From Trichoplax adhaerens (taxonomy: Eukaryota > Placozoa > Uniplacotomia > Trichoplacea > Trichoplacidae), in assembly GCF_000150275.1 (NCBI RefSeq), contig NW_002060946.1:493815-557814 (forward strand): a stretch of DNA of 64,000 nucleotides, in the 5' to 3' direction. A model generated the notes under the pieces. The model had not been told where the DNA came from and did not search any database. It saw nothing but the letters and a program-made list of their open reading frames with translations. Both the position numbers and the translations under genes were made by a program. Shown here one piece after another: positions 21,932 through 33,455 of the stretch. Positions within the stretch are counted from its first letter, which is position 1; every line of letters begins with the position of its first letter.

Positions 21932-24900
21932 GCTTTCTTACTATGCCACAAGAACAAATTGCACCTTGTCTTTATGGTTTAATCAAGAGCTAAAAAAGTT
22001 ACAAGCACACTGCGCTACCCACAGTAACAGATTGTTAATGCTCTTTGTCGTAACCTTAAATATCGTATATTACCAACTGTTCACTATTTAATTATTAGAA
22101 ATCATCTTTAACGTATTTAACACGTGATTTAGCAAAATGTGTATTTTAGACGAACATCAACAGATGGTAGAAAGTTAAAGTGGAAATTTTAATATCATAA
22201 CCAGATAGTTAGAACTAGAGAAATGTATTTCACAAGTCACATGATATATTTGATCGCTAACGATTGTCACATATGAGTAGGAATTGTTGACTTTGTTTAG
22301 TTTCCTCTTTACTGCAGCTAGCCAATAGGTTATGAGCTTGATAGACTGAGCATATCGTAATTAGGTAAATATAAAGTGATTCATTATTACAGGAATGTAC
22401 ATCAAGCAGCGACTAGGTGTGGTATAAGTGATAAATATACAACGCATTTTTTTGTTTTATTCGAAATTGCATTTACTTCTAGTGAATCATGGTGAGCACA
22501 TGGAATTAATATCCTGTTCTAGGTGCTATCAGTTATTGCGATATTTCCAATAGATTTTTTCCATTAGTAGAAATCCCTGTCTATGAAGCTAAGTTAGGCA
22601 TCTTACAAGAAAGGCTTATATGGATAAATGGAGTAGATTATTACCATAGGTTAGCTAAAGTAACAAATTGATATCATAAGCGATATAAAATGGGTATGGT
22701 ATGAAAATCCGTGAAAGACAAACTTACAATAAAAGCATCATTGCAATCGTATTTGCATATCAGTATGATAACGTTTTGTATCTAAAAGTTAACATATGTC
22801 ACGTATACTATTCTGTATTGAGATTCTCTTCTTGGAAAGACCTTAAAATCGATATTGGTAATGAGACAGTAGAAAATTTTAAGTCCTGCTTTATTTTATG
22901 AAAATAGCCAAATAAGTGATCTATAGCATTTGGTCAAAAAATAAAATCGCGCCCGAACAATAAAGTTCTAAAATGCGATCACATAAAATATCTAGCAAAA
23001 TTATGTTTCAGGTGTGATTATAACCAACACCGTACTAATTTTCATAAGTAAAGTAGGGTAGTCTTGAATTGCTACAAATTGCTATTATCGTAACTTACGA
23101 TAATAATAGACATTTCGATAAGATGGCCTTTAGCAAACAAATAAACTGATGTTGTTGAATATTATTTACATGATCTACGTTGCATATAGAGCTTTTATAG
23201 GACGACTTGATAAATACTTTCTAAAATTCTTGAAGTTGTACAACCGAATGTAAATTCAAAATATTATGTGATTACGATCTAACCAATAACATAATCACGA
23301 TAATTTCTATTTCAGCGAAAAGGTGATGATACGAAGATCGAAGTGTATATCATCATATCGATATACAGCATTAAAAGTTAGTAACTGTTAATTTAATTTC
23401 AATTCATTTAATCTAATTTGAAAGGTAGACTATAATATATATAATTAATTTATTTACGTTAGACTAGACAGGCAAGGCCGTTAGAGGCTTGTAGTTTAAT
23501 AATAATTCATGAAGTGCAATTCTTGATTATGACTGAATTTGAACCATTAAAAATATTTTAACAACCCATTGATTAAGATGATAGAAAATTCTTATTATGT
23601 TTGGATGTCAGTTATTCTATGCATAAAAGTTAGGAAATTTTAATACCTAAATTAATAGTTCCATTGTGTATCGAACTGATTATTAAATCAACCTTAGCCA
23701 GGACTTTGGCTTCGATTGCATCATAATGTGTCATATTCATGTTTATATAAAGTAATTTTATGAAGTGACTCTTGATAATTATAATATGCTACATAATATG
23801 ATTTTATCGGAAAAATTACAGATAGCTGAGAGAGATATCTTTCATGGCAAATCTTGCAGAGATTGAGATCTTGCACAGTATATTATAATGATGGAAAAAA
23901 ATCTTCAGAAGATAACAAATTACTACTCTACTGTTGCGATATACTCAGCTATGAGCTATTTTGAGTTACCTAGCAATCTACCCAATCGAAGGTTGTACAG
24001 CATTCCTACTCAGCTATATTTGATTATTCTATCGCTTCTTTATGTATATGTAGCACATATAAATGGATATATGCATCATGCACTAGCTGCAGTTTATTCC
24101 TAGATAAATAAATTTCATTCTCTGATAGTCAGAACTTTTGATGTCATTTCAGAGCTATCGATTATACTGCTAGCCATTAGTCTTTACATAGTTTATCCAC
24201 TTCCTAGAGGATGGATTAATTCCTCTCGTAATTGTCATCTTGCCTTATGGTACAATTCATATTGTCAGACATATTGTATGCAAAATTTTTTCACATTTTA
24301 AATTTTGTACTGTCTAAATTGTAAGATAAGTAGCTTATACTATAGCACAGTAGAGATCTAAGTGTTCTTAGAATCTGAATTCTGCTATCGTATCGGTGAC
24401 AATAATTATAATTTAATTGCTCTATGTATTAATTAGCCGTCGTAGAATATAGCATAGTATCTATACGCAGATCACTAATATTACTTGATCGCATCCAATA
24501 GCATTGGATCAAGTACCAGGTCGGGAATCCTTTGTGTTATACTGTATTAATTGATCAAAGACGCATTCTTGTAGGACACAGTACTTACCGTAGCTGTAAG
24601 ATAATTGCATTCGATTAGCGCTATAATGGCGTAGGTTTATAATTACGCCACATCATATTTGATTACTAAATCTTTATGGTCTTTAAGGCGTAGGTGTTGA
24701 ACCCTGGTGCTGCCTGATACTACGTATTTTGTTCCGGAACCGGAATGTAAACAGGTTACACAGATCCTGCAATAGGCCACCAGAAAAATAACCTCCTATT
24801 ACATTACTCCCTGATCATGAAATGTAAACAGGCTATGCAAACGCTCCTATGAGCTACTAGAAAAAAACGAGATCAATGCACAATACTATGTAGAAGTGAC

Positions 24901-25365
24901 TGCCTATAGTAAAATACATCTATAACTCTACAACATAGGGAATCGAGCATAGGCCTTCGACGTTAATTCGTAGTATTCCTCTATTTAATAATCATTCTCA
25001 TTTACTGTCCCTAAATAAAATCTTGTATTATAACAATACAAAAATCACGTTAATAGTTTTCAAATGCATATCATAAATACTGAGTAATTTCATAAATATT
25101 TCACTGCTGGAGCGTGAATCAATGAATTAATTTTATTATTAATGGTGGTTAGGATCATCACGTCAAGATCTACAAATGTCGCTATGGTCCTATATGACCC
25201 CTTGTCCGTCTCTCGTACATGGTACACTATCCTACTTTAATAACCCATATATGGCACTTTACCTTACTCTACACTATAGTAAGGTAATCCAGTGGAAGTC
25301 TGTAGCCATGGGGATTCGAGATACCCATAGTCTGCCAGTATCGTCTTCCATCTACTACTCCCAAC
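21932..25365. other. Divergent intergenic region, aminopeptidase N / TTI2
   Basis: This 3.4-kb AT-rich region separates two divergently transcribed genes and presumably holds both promoters. The only structure seen is a diverged two-copy repeat at 24743-24868. Open frames at 22701-22901 and 23888-24103 show no family resemblance. Confidence 0.6.
24743..24868. repeat. Diverged two-copy repeat
   Basis: A roughly 50-bp unit (GAATGTAAACAGG ... CACCAGAAAAATAA) at 24743-24791 recurs at 24819-24868 with several substitutions. It lies about 500 bp upstream of TTI2. Confidence 0.6.
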
Positions 25366-28300
25366 ATGTCAACAACCTGGTGGAGCGATGAATGGAGCAA
25401 ATTTATCGAGTGCTATCGTCATAGTAATCATGAATTGAGTTTCGATCCATCTAAGGTATGTCTATATATAATATGATTAAGTCTATCGCTTTTATAAGGG
25501 TAACAACAGTCACTATTTTGCTAATGTCTCTCCTCATTGACTCGATCGCATTGAATGCATGGATGCCGTAGGTGACATTGGAAATTGTACAGTCAATCGA
25601 GAATGACAACTCCACTGACAGCCTTACTTTGGTCTTAACGACTATATGTCAATTAATGATGAGCTTTAAAGCTGAAAAAAAGGCCATAATTGAGCTAAGG
25701 TTTATACTAGATTGGATAACGATAATAATTTGGCTAGATTTATTTCTAAATAACGTTGTCTTAAATGTAGAAATCTATGCAATCGTATTCCAAAATGGTG
25801 CTCAGCTGGTTGTTTCTATCGGACGATTCACTCTTTATTGGATGAGCAATTGTATTGGAGTCAAGAATCACATTATGCGGTATAAAATTACTGAGGTACT
25901 GTAATATTTCAATAGTTGCGTTAAGTAACATGAGATATTTCTCACCCTATGGACAGAAAACGCTGACAGACGTGGTACAGTGTATTATAGTCAGTGATAA
26001 CGCATCGGAATGGCTGTTGGAAGAGCCACCTAATTCACATGATAATCAACATCAAAATGATCTACTAATGTTTTGTGCCAATCTAATAAGGGAATTACAT
26101 CTGATAAAGTTAAAAGATGAAAATGATGGTGAGAAGATACTATATTCGGATAATTGTATAAATGCAATGTGATACTACTACAATTATTTAGTACAACAAA
26201 TAGCTTAAAACCTGATATCGCTTGTGTAGTACTAAATCCTAGAGACGTTGAACTATATAACACCAAAGCCTACTTCAGCATACACATTTTGGCATCCTTA
26301 TTACGTTGTGGAATTACGAAATCTGATAACTGCGAAGGGGAAGGAAATAACTGTACTCTTGTTTGGTCGTTAGTTAGAAAGATTGCCTGCTCTGCTTTCA
26401 TATTCTTTGCAGCATGTCATAGTAATGAGGTCAATTATGCAAATAAGAATCTACCATGGATTACACCTGAAGCAATTGAATATATTGATGGTAAGAAAGT
26501 AATCCTGCAGTAGTGTAATTTTTTCACGTTTAGGTGAAAACAAGTGCAAAGGACGGTCATAACAGCTCTAAGTATTTCTAATACATTCATTTACTACTGC
26601 GAAATGTTTCAGTTTCATCTACATGCTTATAACCATGACTTTTTATGTACTACCTCTTTAATTATGATTTTAGATTTAATATCCGCCCTGCTACGGACGT
26701 GTAATCTTAATAATGTTACGTCCTTATTAACTGGAGTAAATCGTTCGGAAAGAACTGCTAATAAAGGTAAGGATAAAATCTGAATAGTACATCAGAAGCG
26801 ATCATTTGTCTCATAGTCATAAATTAAAAATTTTTACTGCAAATTAGGAAATTTTATCAATCGTTATCCAGATGGCTTCTTATCATTAATTATGAAAGAA
26901 ATGCAGCCCTATATATGCCATTCTAACTGGAAATTATATCCAATAGCGAAATATTGTCTAGCTTGGATAATTTCTAACGTTAAGGCAAGGCAAAAATTAT
27001 TCATTTACGTAAATCTTTATCCTTTTATATGTCAACGTACTAACTAAGAATCCTTTCTTTCAGCATCCACATTTAAATAATCACCTAGACTCTTGCCTTC
27101 CTACAATTTTAACTCTAATTGATGATCATCAGGTATCGCTTACTCCATGTTTCACATTTGTGATAAAGGTTGCAAATAAACTTGTAATGCAAATAACCAT
27201 GTAACATTGCCTATGGATTAAGTTATGTCGTTAAGCTGTATCCTATCTATTAATAGGTTGAGAATAAGATAATAAGCATCAAGTGCCTGAAACATGTTAT
27301 TGACAATGTGGTAAAAAGACTATTCCACTACCAGTTTATTAATCACGAAAGCATTTTATAAGTTTACCTATTATATATTTGAATACCATGTAGGATGCTT
27401 CCGAGCTGAAACGATATGAACGAGCAAGTGTTATTTACCATGTCAGTCTATCAAAAAATAATACCTGACATATTTAGTCATTGTATTTCGTAAATAATAT
27501 ATTGTATTATCGTGTATTACACGTCATAGTTAGCAGTTAGCGTCGACTTGAAATATTGTCCAATTTTTTTTGTGTTATCACAGGCACTATCGCAACAACT
27601 ATATCTAAGAGAACCAACGCTGATACCTGTTCTTCATTCATGCTTGCTAAGTATCCTTGAAGTGATAGAAAAATCCCCAAGGGATTATAGAAATGCTCCT
27701 CGGAAGGTATTTGAGCCCTCTCAATTACTATCATATTAGCAAAGAAAATTGATTTAAATGAATTATTTCACATATTTCAGTTCGATAATTTCGATAAAAT
27801 TATATCTACCGTATTAAATTCAATGGAGTTTGAAAGCGAAATAGCACTTCGTAAGGTAGGTCTCCTACATCATTGAGGTACCTTTTTAATTTATTGAAAC
27901 ATATAGTGCTCTGTATGAATAGAATTCTAATGTTGTTTAGGCTTATGCACAAAACTTGTACAAGTTTATCGAACATATGGGGATTTCGATAGTAAAGCAC
28001 ATCAACGTTAGTGACAAATGATTTATGTTTTGCTTTCCCGTACATACTGTATCAGGTATGAGCATCGGTAATCTTGTAAATTTTCAGAAAATATTGTCGG
28101 TCCTGATATCATACTTGGAAGTCTATGATGGGCCTACTGAGCATATCCGATTTCTAATCCTTAAAGCTTTAAAGTACCTTATCATAGAAGCATGGCCTAG
28201 GTATTCCCTTATCTTGACAATGTTTTATTGTTAACTGAAATAACATTACAATTTCTGATAAAAGAGCAAACCTAAACTTGCCGCCTTGCCGTTTTTTCGC

Positions 28301-28901
28301 AACTGTTTTGTAGAATTCCAGCTCATTTCGGAAAGATTTTTAAATCTTTATCACGATTGTTAATAGACGTTCGTGGTATTTCCGCGACTACAACTACTCC
28401 TATAGAAGGTTTGTCGTGCTAACCCTTGAAAGAGTATTTTCGTTTTGCGAGGTATAAAAGTGTCTGCTATACTAACATAATATAATCTTTGCGCTGTGTA
28501 CTGGTATAATTCTGGAAAATATGCAAACTAGTTGAAAATAAACTATTTCATGACACCGTCCAAACGATGAAATTACTAAGCAAGTGTTGCCCGCAATTGT
28601 TTAAGGTATGACGACGTTTACGGCCAGTATCATAGCACACTGTAAATACCGATGCGTGCTAACTATTACCTTGCTAGAGAAACGTTTTGCAGTACTTCAT
28701 TTTAACGTTACTACTGCCAATTATTCGAATCTTCAACCTATTCTCAATTGTAACTTCATTGACTTCAAGGAATATATGCAAAGTATACGATCACTCAACA
28801 TTCCGCCACTCGATGAATTTATCTCTCTGTACGAAAAAGTACATTCAGAGATCATTGAAATCGTAGATTTTATTAAAGGTATGCATAATATTAATTTATA
28901 A
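25366..28901 (+). CDS. TTI2: TTI2, TELO2-interacting protein 2 (17 exons)
   Basis: TTI2 joins TELO2 and TTI1 in the TTT complex, an HSP90-linked co-chaperone that matures PIK-related kinases (mTOR, ATM, ATR, DNA-PKcs, SMG1, TRRAP). The joined protein is about 653-662 aa of alpha-helical repeats; human TTI2 is about 508. Family signatures: LPTILTLIDDHQ ending exon 8 (about residue 403), the Ile/Cys/His helix in exon 9, YERASVIYH in exon 10, LYLREPTLIPVL in exon 11, IEHMGISIVKHI in exon 13 and YLEVYDGP leading to AWPR (about 561-563) at the exon 14/15 join. The start is the ATG at 25366, whose 30 codons end at a good donor. Downstream exons are firm. The first five are supported by open phase and splice sites but not by motifs I can name. 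It converges on MIC13. Confidence 0.87.
25366..28901 (+). other. Exon map of TTI2
   Basis: Exons: 25366-25455, 25572-25699, 25771-25859, 25916-26128, 26230-26490, 26545-26766, 26848-26984, 27064-27132, 27257-27310, 27394-27441, 27584-27706, 27781-27855, 27941-28006, 28088-28200, 28314-28408, 28532-28605, 28770-28901 (TAA). All junctions are in phase. Alternatives that also keep phase: exon 3 ending 25851 with exon 4 starting 25935, and exon 7 ending 26978. Exon 7 ending at 26984 requires a GC donor (AAG|GCAAGG); ending at 26978 uses GT but loses Val-Lys. Confidence 0.75.
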
Positions 28902-29637
28902 GGAGACAAAGTTATCATGAATTTCTTGCATTGCATTAAGACTTACGACTACCCTGTGCTGATTTAATGTTGAAGTAGTATACAGTAATGATCATATTTA
29001 GAGGTAAATGAGGCTCGGTCAAAGAGATAATCCAGCCTTTCTTTTGTTACAGATTCACCAGATGCCATTACAGCCCTACGATTAGCTCTTTCTTAATCAT
29101 ATTCCTTGTTTTGATTAGTAGCTATCACTCCTGGTTGAATTAACTCATTGCACTGTACGATAAGGTTACGATCATGTAAAGATTTATTATAGGTGTATGA
29201 TAGCGAGGGTATCCTTGATAGGATTGTAAAGATCGTCACATGCACGGTCAAAGTTTATTTCCTACTATAAATCAATACATTTCTCGTAACTGTATTTTAT
29301 ATCAAGTTTGGAATAGCATAACGTTATTATCCGCTCAATCTAGAAGATATTTGCAATGCTGTATTATAGAGTAACGTGTACAAAGGATATACTCACACCA
29401 ATAATTGCAAACATACAACATTAAGTTTATATGAGATAATTTACAAGTAGCTAAATTTTTTAGTGATTTATACATAAAATAACAATGTTAAATTTGTTCA
29501 GCAGCTATCAAGAACTGTCAATACTTTGAGTTATTGCAAATAGACTCCGATTTATCCATTTAACGATGCCAATAACATATAACTGATGCTGTTAACCGTT
29601 TTCATGATTAATAAAATTACTGATTGACACCCAATTA
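28902..29637. other. Convergent intergenic region, TTI2 / MIC13
   Basis: About 740 bp of AT-rich sequence between the two convergent 3' ends. I see no coding exon, RNA gene or clear repeat. Confidence 0.6.
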
Positions 29638-31014
29638 TTACTTTAAGGAATCCTTGATAATATCGTTGATTTTTTCAGGACTATTCTTTAAACCAAAGAA
29701 GACACTGTTAACTCCACTATTCCAATATTCTTTGAGCTTCTCTGTAGCCACATTATCCTGTAAAGGAACGAGTACTGTCCATTAGTCATAGCGCCATATA
29801 ATACTATAGGTGAACAAGTTTTGCATTTAGCTCACGTTTACAATGTAACTGTGCCCATCATCTGCATTATAATTTCACAATGAAGAAACTTTAACAGCTA
29901 TATATTTTACATGAATACATAGTACATGGTACACAGTAATCATCCTGATTAAAGTAAAGCTAGGTCCTATATACCGTATATTAAAATACAGTATCATCGT
30001 CTAAGCTACTGGTACTGGGTAATGGTCTAGCCACTTAAGGTTAATACAAGCATATACTGTACAGTAGTAGGAAATACTGCTAGTATCAGATATAAAAGTT
30101 AGGCAGCTCAAGATCCGTTTGCTGTAGATAGTCCCTAATCTGTCTTCAATTCGTCGCAATAGTGTGGAATTGCTAACTATCGATACAAATACATTTAAAA
30201 CTAGTTCAACTTTGCTAGTATCAGATCTAGTGTTAATATCTAGGTATTGCGTCTGAAGATGTATACGTAAATAATCTTGACAATATAATTGTACACATCG
30301 CCTGCATTCTAGTTTACGAGAAAGATTCAATTCATCGTAACAGTATACTGTAGAGTTGCTAGCTAACGACACAAAAACGTTCAAAACTAGTTGAACTTTG
30401 TTAGCATCAGATCTGGTATAAGTACTGTATAAGTATGTTAAAATATCGATGTCTAGGCCAGTGGATAGAAGCCTGATTACTTCAAGCTACTACCATACCG
30501 TATGGGAGGAGATCTTATTTGCTAGGATGATGAGAGAGAGGAGTTTGATTAGACAGCTCTATTTACTGTCGGCAGTGTATCATCTGTCTTCAATACGTCG
30601 TAATAGCGCGGAATAACTTTATAACTAGTTAATCTTTGATAGGGTGAGATCTAGCATACGATCTCGTTCTAGCTGGAAATGAATAGTGGCATTTATCGCA
30701 AAAATATGGACCCTCAAACTGTAGGTAAACAACATCTCACAAGACCAACTATCATCCTGGTATGATCAACGATTTAACCCAATGTTTCAATTACTTACTC
30801 TTAAATTAGATAATCTGTCCTCAGCTGCCATTTTCTCCGCTTGATTCAATTGGGGTAAAAAGGTTGCTTTGACTTTATTATAAACTTCACCGCTGTTATT
30901 GGTAGAATTGCTCCATAATCCTTCCACAACAGTCAAGTAGACTGCACCTACTCCAATACCCACTTTGAAGGCAAATTTAGCAAGTCTAAATGATCGACTT
31001 CCACTCGACGCCAT
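29638..31014 (-). CDS. MIC13: MICOS complex subunit MIC13 (QIL1), two exons
   Basis: A small inner-mitochondrial-membrane protein that bridges the MIC60 and MIC10 parts of MICOS and is needed at cristae junctions. Exons are 30799-31014 and 29638-29757, joined in phase 0 to give 111 aa; human MIC13 is 118. The N-terminal half has the family membrane segment with a glycine-rich face, VGIGVGAVYLTVVEGLW (about 18-34). The C-terminal exon carries the conserved EYWNSGVNSVF helix (near residues 81-91). Donor AGA|GTAAGT and acceptor TTTACAG are good. The start is the ATG at 31014. The 1-kb intron is large for this gene and contains a diverged repeat that makes a spurious 127-codon open frame. Identification rests on domain pattern, length and exon fit. 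Confidence 0.88.
30143..30655. repeat. Three diverged copies of a ~90-bp repeat in the MIC13 intron
   Basis: Units at about 30143-30232, 30325-30415 and 30583-30655 share a TTCAATTCGTCG-like start and an ACTAGTTCAACTTTG...TCAGATCT end. The third is the most diverged. The array makes the internally repetitive minus-strand open frame 30001-30384, which I do not regard as a gene. Confidence 0.7.
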
Positions 31015-31654
31015 CGATTTATGTCTGTTTAATTACAAGCTGTCTTCAATAACCGATCTCTCACTGAATTCCGATAATAGAATAGCGTAAAAACTACTCT
31101 TTAAGGAGATCAATCTAACCACAAGGAACTTACCTCCCTACAGGAGTACTATTTTCATCCAATATGGGGATGCCTTTAACTTAAATGTTGCAGGAACAGT
31201 TAGAGAGTTGATCAATTTGAGTAGTAGCCAATAATCGCACTGATGATGCTATAGTACTCGCTATAACTTCGAGTCAAGAATGTAGCACAATACTATCCAT
31301 AGTATAGCTGTCGGCTCCGGTAATCATTTTTTCAACGGTGCCAGAGAGGCTATGCCGCTGTCTGTTCCGTCTGTTACATGACGTAACCATGCTGCAGATC
31401 ACAGCGTCTGCGCAGTAAAAGAGCGAAATTTTAATGTTTTCGCTCCAATATGGCGTTGAATTTTAATTTTGGGATTTGTATGCATTCATCCAACAGTAAA
31501 TCACCAAAAAAATTCGCACTCTTATATTGCCGGTGAAATTGATTAACTACCGTACTATATATCAGGTATATACTGTTTAAGATGGCCGTATTACTATAGT
31601 GTACTATAGTTGATTCATTATATGCTTTCTTTTGCTATGCTACTATACTGTATG

Positions 31655-31878
31655 ATAAGATATTGCCTGCTCTACCTGTGATATACTGTAGAATTATAGG
31701 TATTAGCTGCTTCTTTACTGAATAAATAAATAATAATTACTACTAGATTATAGGGATATACATAATAAGATTATGCCTGCTGTACCTGTGATATACTGTA
31801 AAATTACAGATATTAACCGCTTCTTTACTAAATAAGCAATGATTGCCACTAAATGATAGGGATATACATAATAATAAG
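31655..31878. repeat. Two-copy tandem repeat, ~110 bp unit
   Basis: A unit starting TAAGATATTGCCTGC and ending TAGGGATATACATAA (about 31655-31764) is repeated at about 31765-31878 with scattered changes. Both units contain CCTGTGATATACTGTA. Confidence 0.8.
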
Positions 31879-31987
31879 ATTATACCGATAAATAAGAGCA
31901 TATAAGCGCAATCATAATTGCATATTTGCATCTGTTACATTTTGGACAAGCATTTTAGTGCTAAGGACCTTATGCACATACAACAAG

Positions 31988-32545
31988 AACGCTTTTGCAA
32001 ATGGGAGAATATGCTGATTACATATTGCGTATAGCTACTGTGCTTAGTTTGAATACTGTAGGCAAAAAAAATTGAGAAAGTTCCTTTTTTTTGAGACAGT
32101 GAATGTTATAAGAGCCTTAAATAGTAAATCATATAATTGTACTATAATATTACAATAAAGCTTTTGAAAATGAGAGAATATACCGATTACATAATTGTAT
32201 CTGTTGTGCTTTGGGTGAGTATTTGAATACTGCACGCAAAGAATATAAGAAAATTCCCCTGTTTGTAATAGTAAATGTTATACAGGTCGTATACATATGC
32301 ATTATTATGCAACGGCGCCTCATTAACGTCTCTAAAAATATTGAAATTTGCTGATGATGCCTTCACAGTCATCATCTTTTGGATCAGCATTTTGGTACAA
32401 TACTTGAAGAATATGAGCAATGGTCACTATCGTAACAATAAATGTTATAAGAACCTTCTGGGTATGTACAGTATATTATTAATTTATATTATATTTGTAA
32501 TGTAACATTACAATAATGCCCCTGAAGTATGAGAATATGCCGCTC
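31988..32545. repeat. Diverged tandem repeats, ~170-180 bp unit
   Basis: Similar blocks begin near 31988 (GCTTTTGCAAATGGGAGAATATG), 32158 (GCTTTTGAAAATGAGAGAATATA) and 32517 (CCCCTGAAGTATGAGAATATG). They share ACATAATTG..., TTTGAATACTG and AATGTTATAAGA words. Open frames at 32044-32505 are by-products. Confidence 0.65.
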
Positions 32546-33455
32546 TACACATATGAATGAGCTGTTAGTAATACTCTACTAACCGCCACAATAGATCAAA
32601 TAGTCGTTAGTTTTCCTACTCACAGACCATGTTTATATCATTCATTTATTCAATTATTTGTTCTGATATCTCTATAAATCTGTCATCATTGCACATATAC
32701 ATATAATTGACTAATTGACCTAGTTCACCGAAAGAATCAGAGCGATGTGTATGATCGAGATGGGAGCTATTGTACTGCAGATAGTAGTCCATAATTAGTA
32801 GAAATCTATGTTATCATATACCACTGACTACCAACTGTTTGGTCCAGTGGTAAAATCTATTAATTCTACTGGGTATTCTGCTTTAAAGCCGCTAGAAAAC
32901 TATTTGTTAGCAACTTTCCAGAATAGAGTTAACTAGGCGATATCGACTAGATCAGCGACTCTTTGCAAAAATTAAAAGTGACAACACCATTTATGGTACA
33001 ATAATGCTCAATGTTGGCATTAATAAGGTCCTTAACGTAGACCCAATTTAGACTGCTACACTGTGCCATCACAAGCCACCAAGTTACAAACTTCATTCTA
33101 ACCTTACTCAGTAACACTAATTTAGATATAGTAACGAAAATACCTGCCTATATATGGTATTACGGTTTAAGATCCCTATAAAGGAATATAATCCTTTAAA
33201 ATTTTGTTGCAAATAGCAATCCAGCGTAGCTACTGCCAACCAGTACAGTATAATCAAATTAGTCGACTTCCTAAAATAAAGAAATTCTCCATATAGCAAT
33301 GCTATAACTTTTCATTTTTACTATCGTGAATGTCAATACAGGGTACTCCTAGAATGCTATATTACGATAGCAACGAGATGACGGGATGTTATGAAAAAAA
33401 CGCATATAAGTAGTTTATCAATTCTTCTTTACGTCTTATTAATTGACGCTCAGCC

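Larger units (their letters stand above)
31015..33455. other. Intergenic, MIC13 to legumain-like gene
   Basis: The MIC13 promoter should lie just above 31014. From 31650 to about 32550 the region consists of successive diverged tandem repeats (listed separately). From 32550 to 33455 I see only AT-rich sequence. A tRNA-like word near 32850 was considered and rejected. Confidence 0.6.

Noticed and set aside
23888-24103. 71-codon plus-strand open frame with a hydrophobic stretch
   Set aside because: There is no family match and no splice partner in the divergent intergenic region.
30001-30384. 127-codon minus-strand open frame with an internal repeat
   Set aside because: It lies inside the MIC13 intron and is produced by a diverged DNA repeat; no start or splice context.
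32840-32910. tRNA-like word GGTCCAGTGGTAAAATC
   Set aside because: It resembles a D-arm/A-box only. No B-box GGTTCGA-type sequence follows and no cloverleaf can be drawn.
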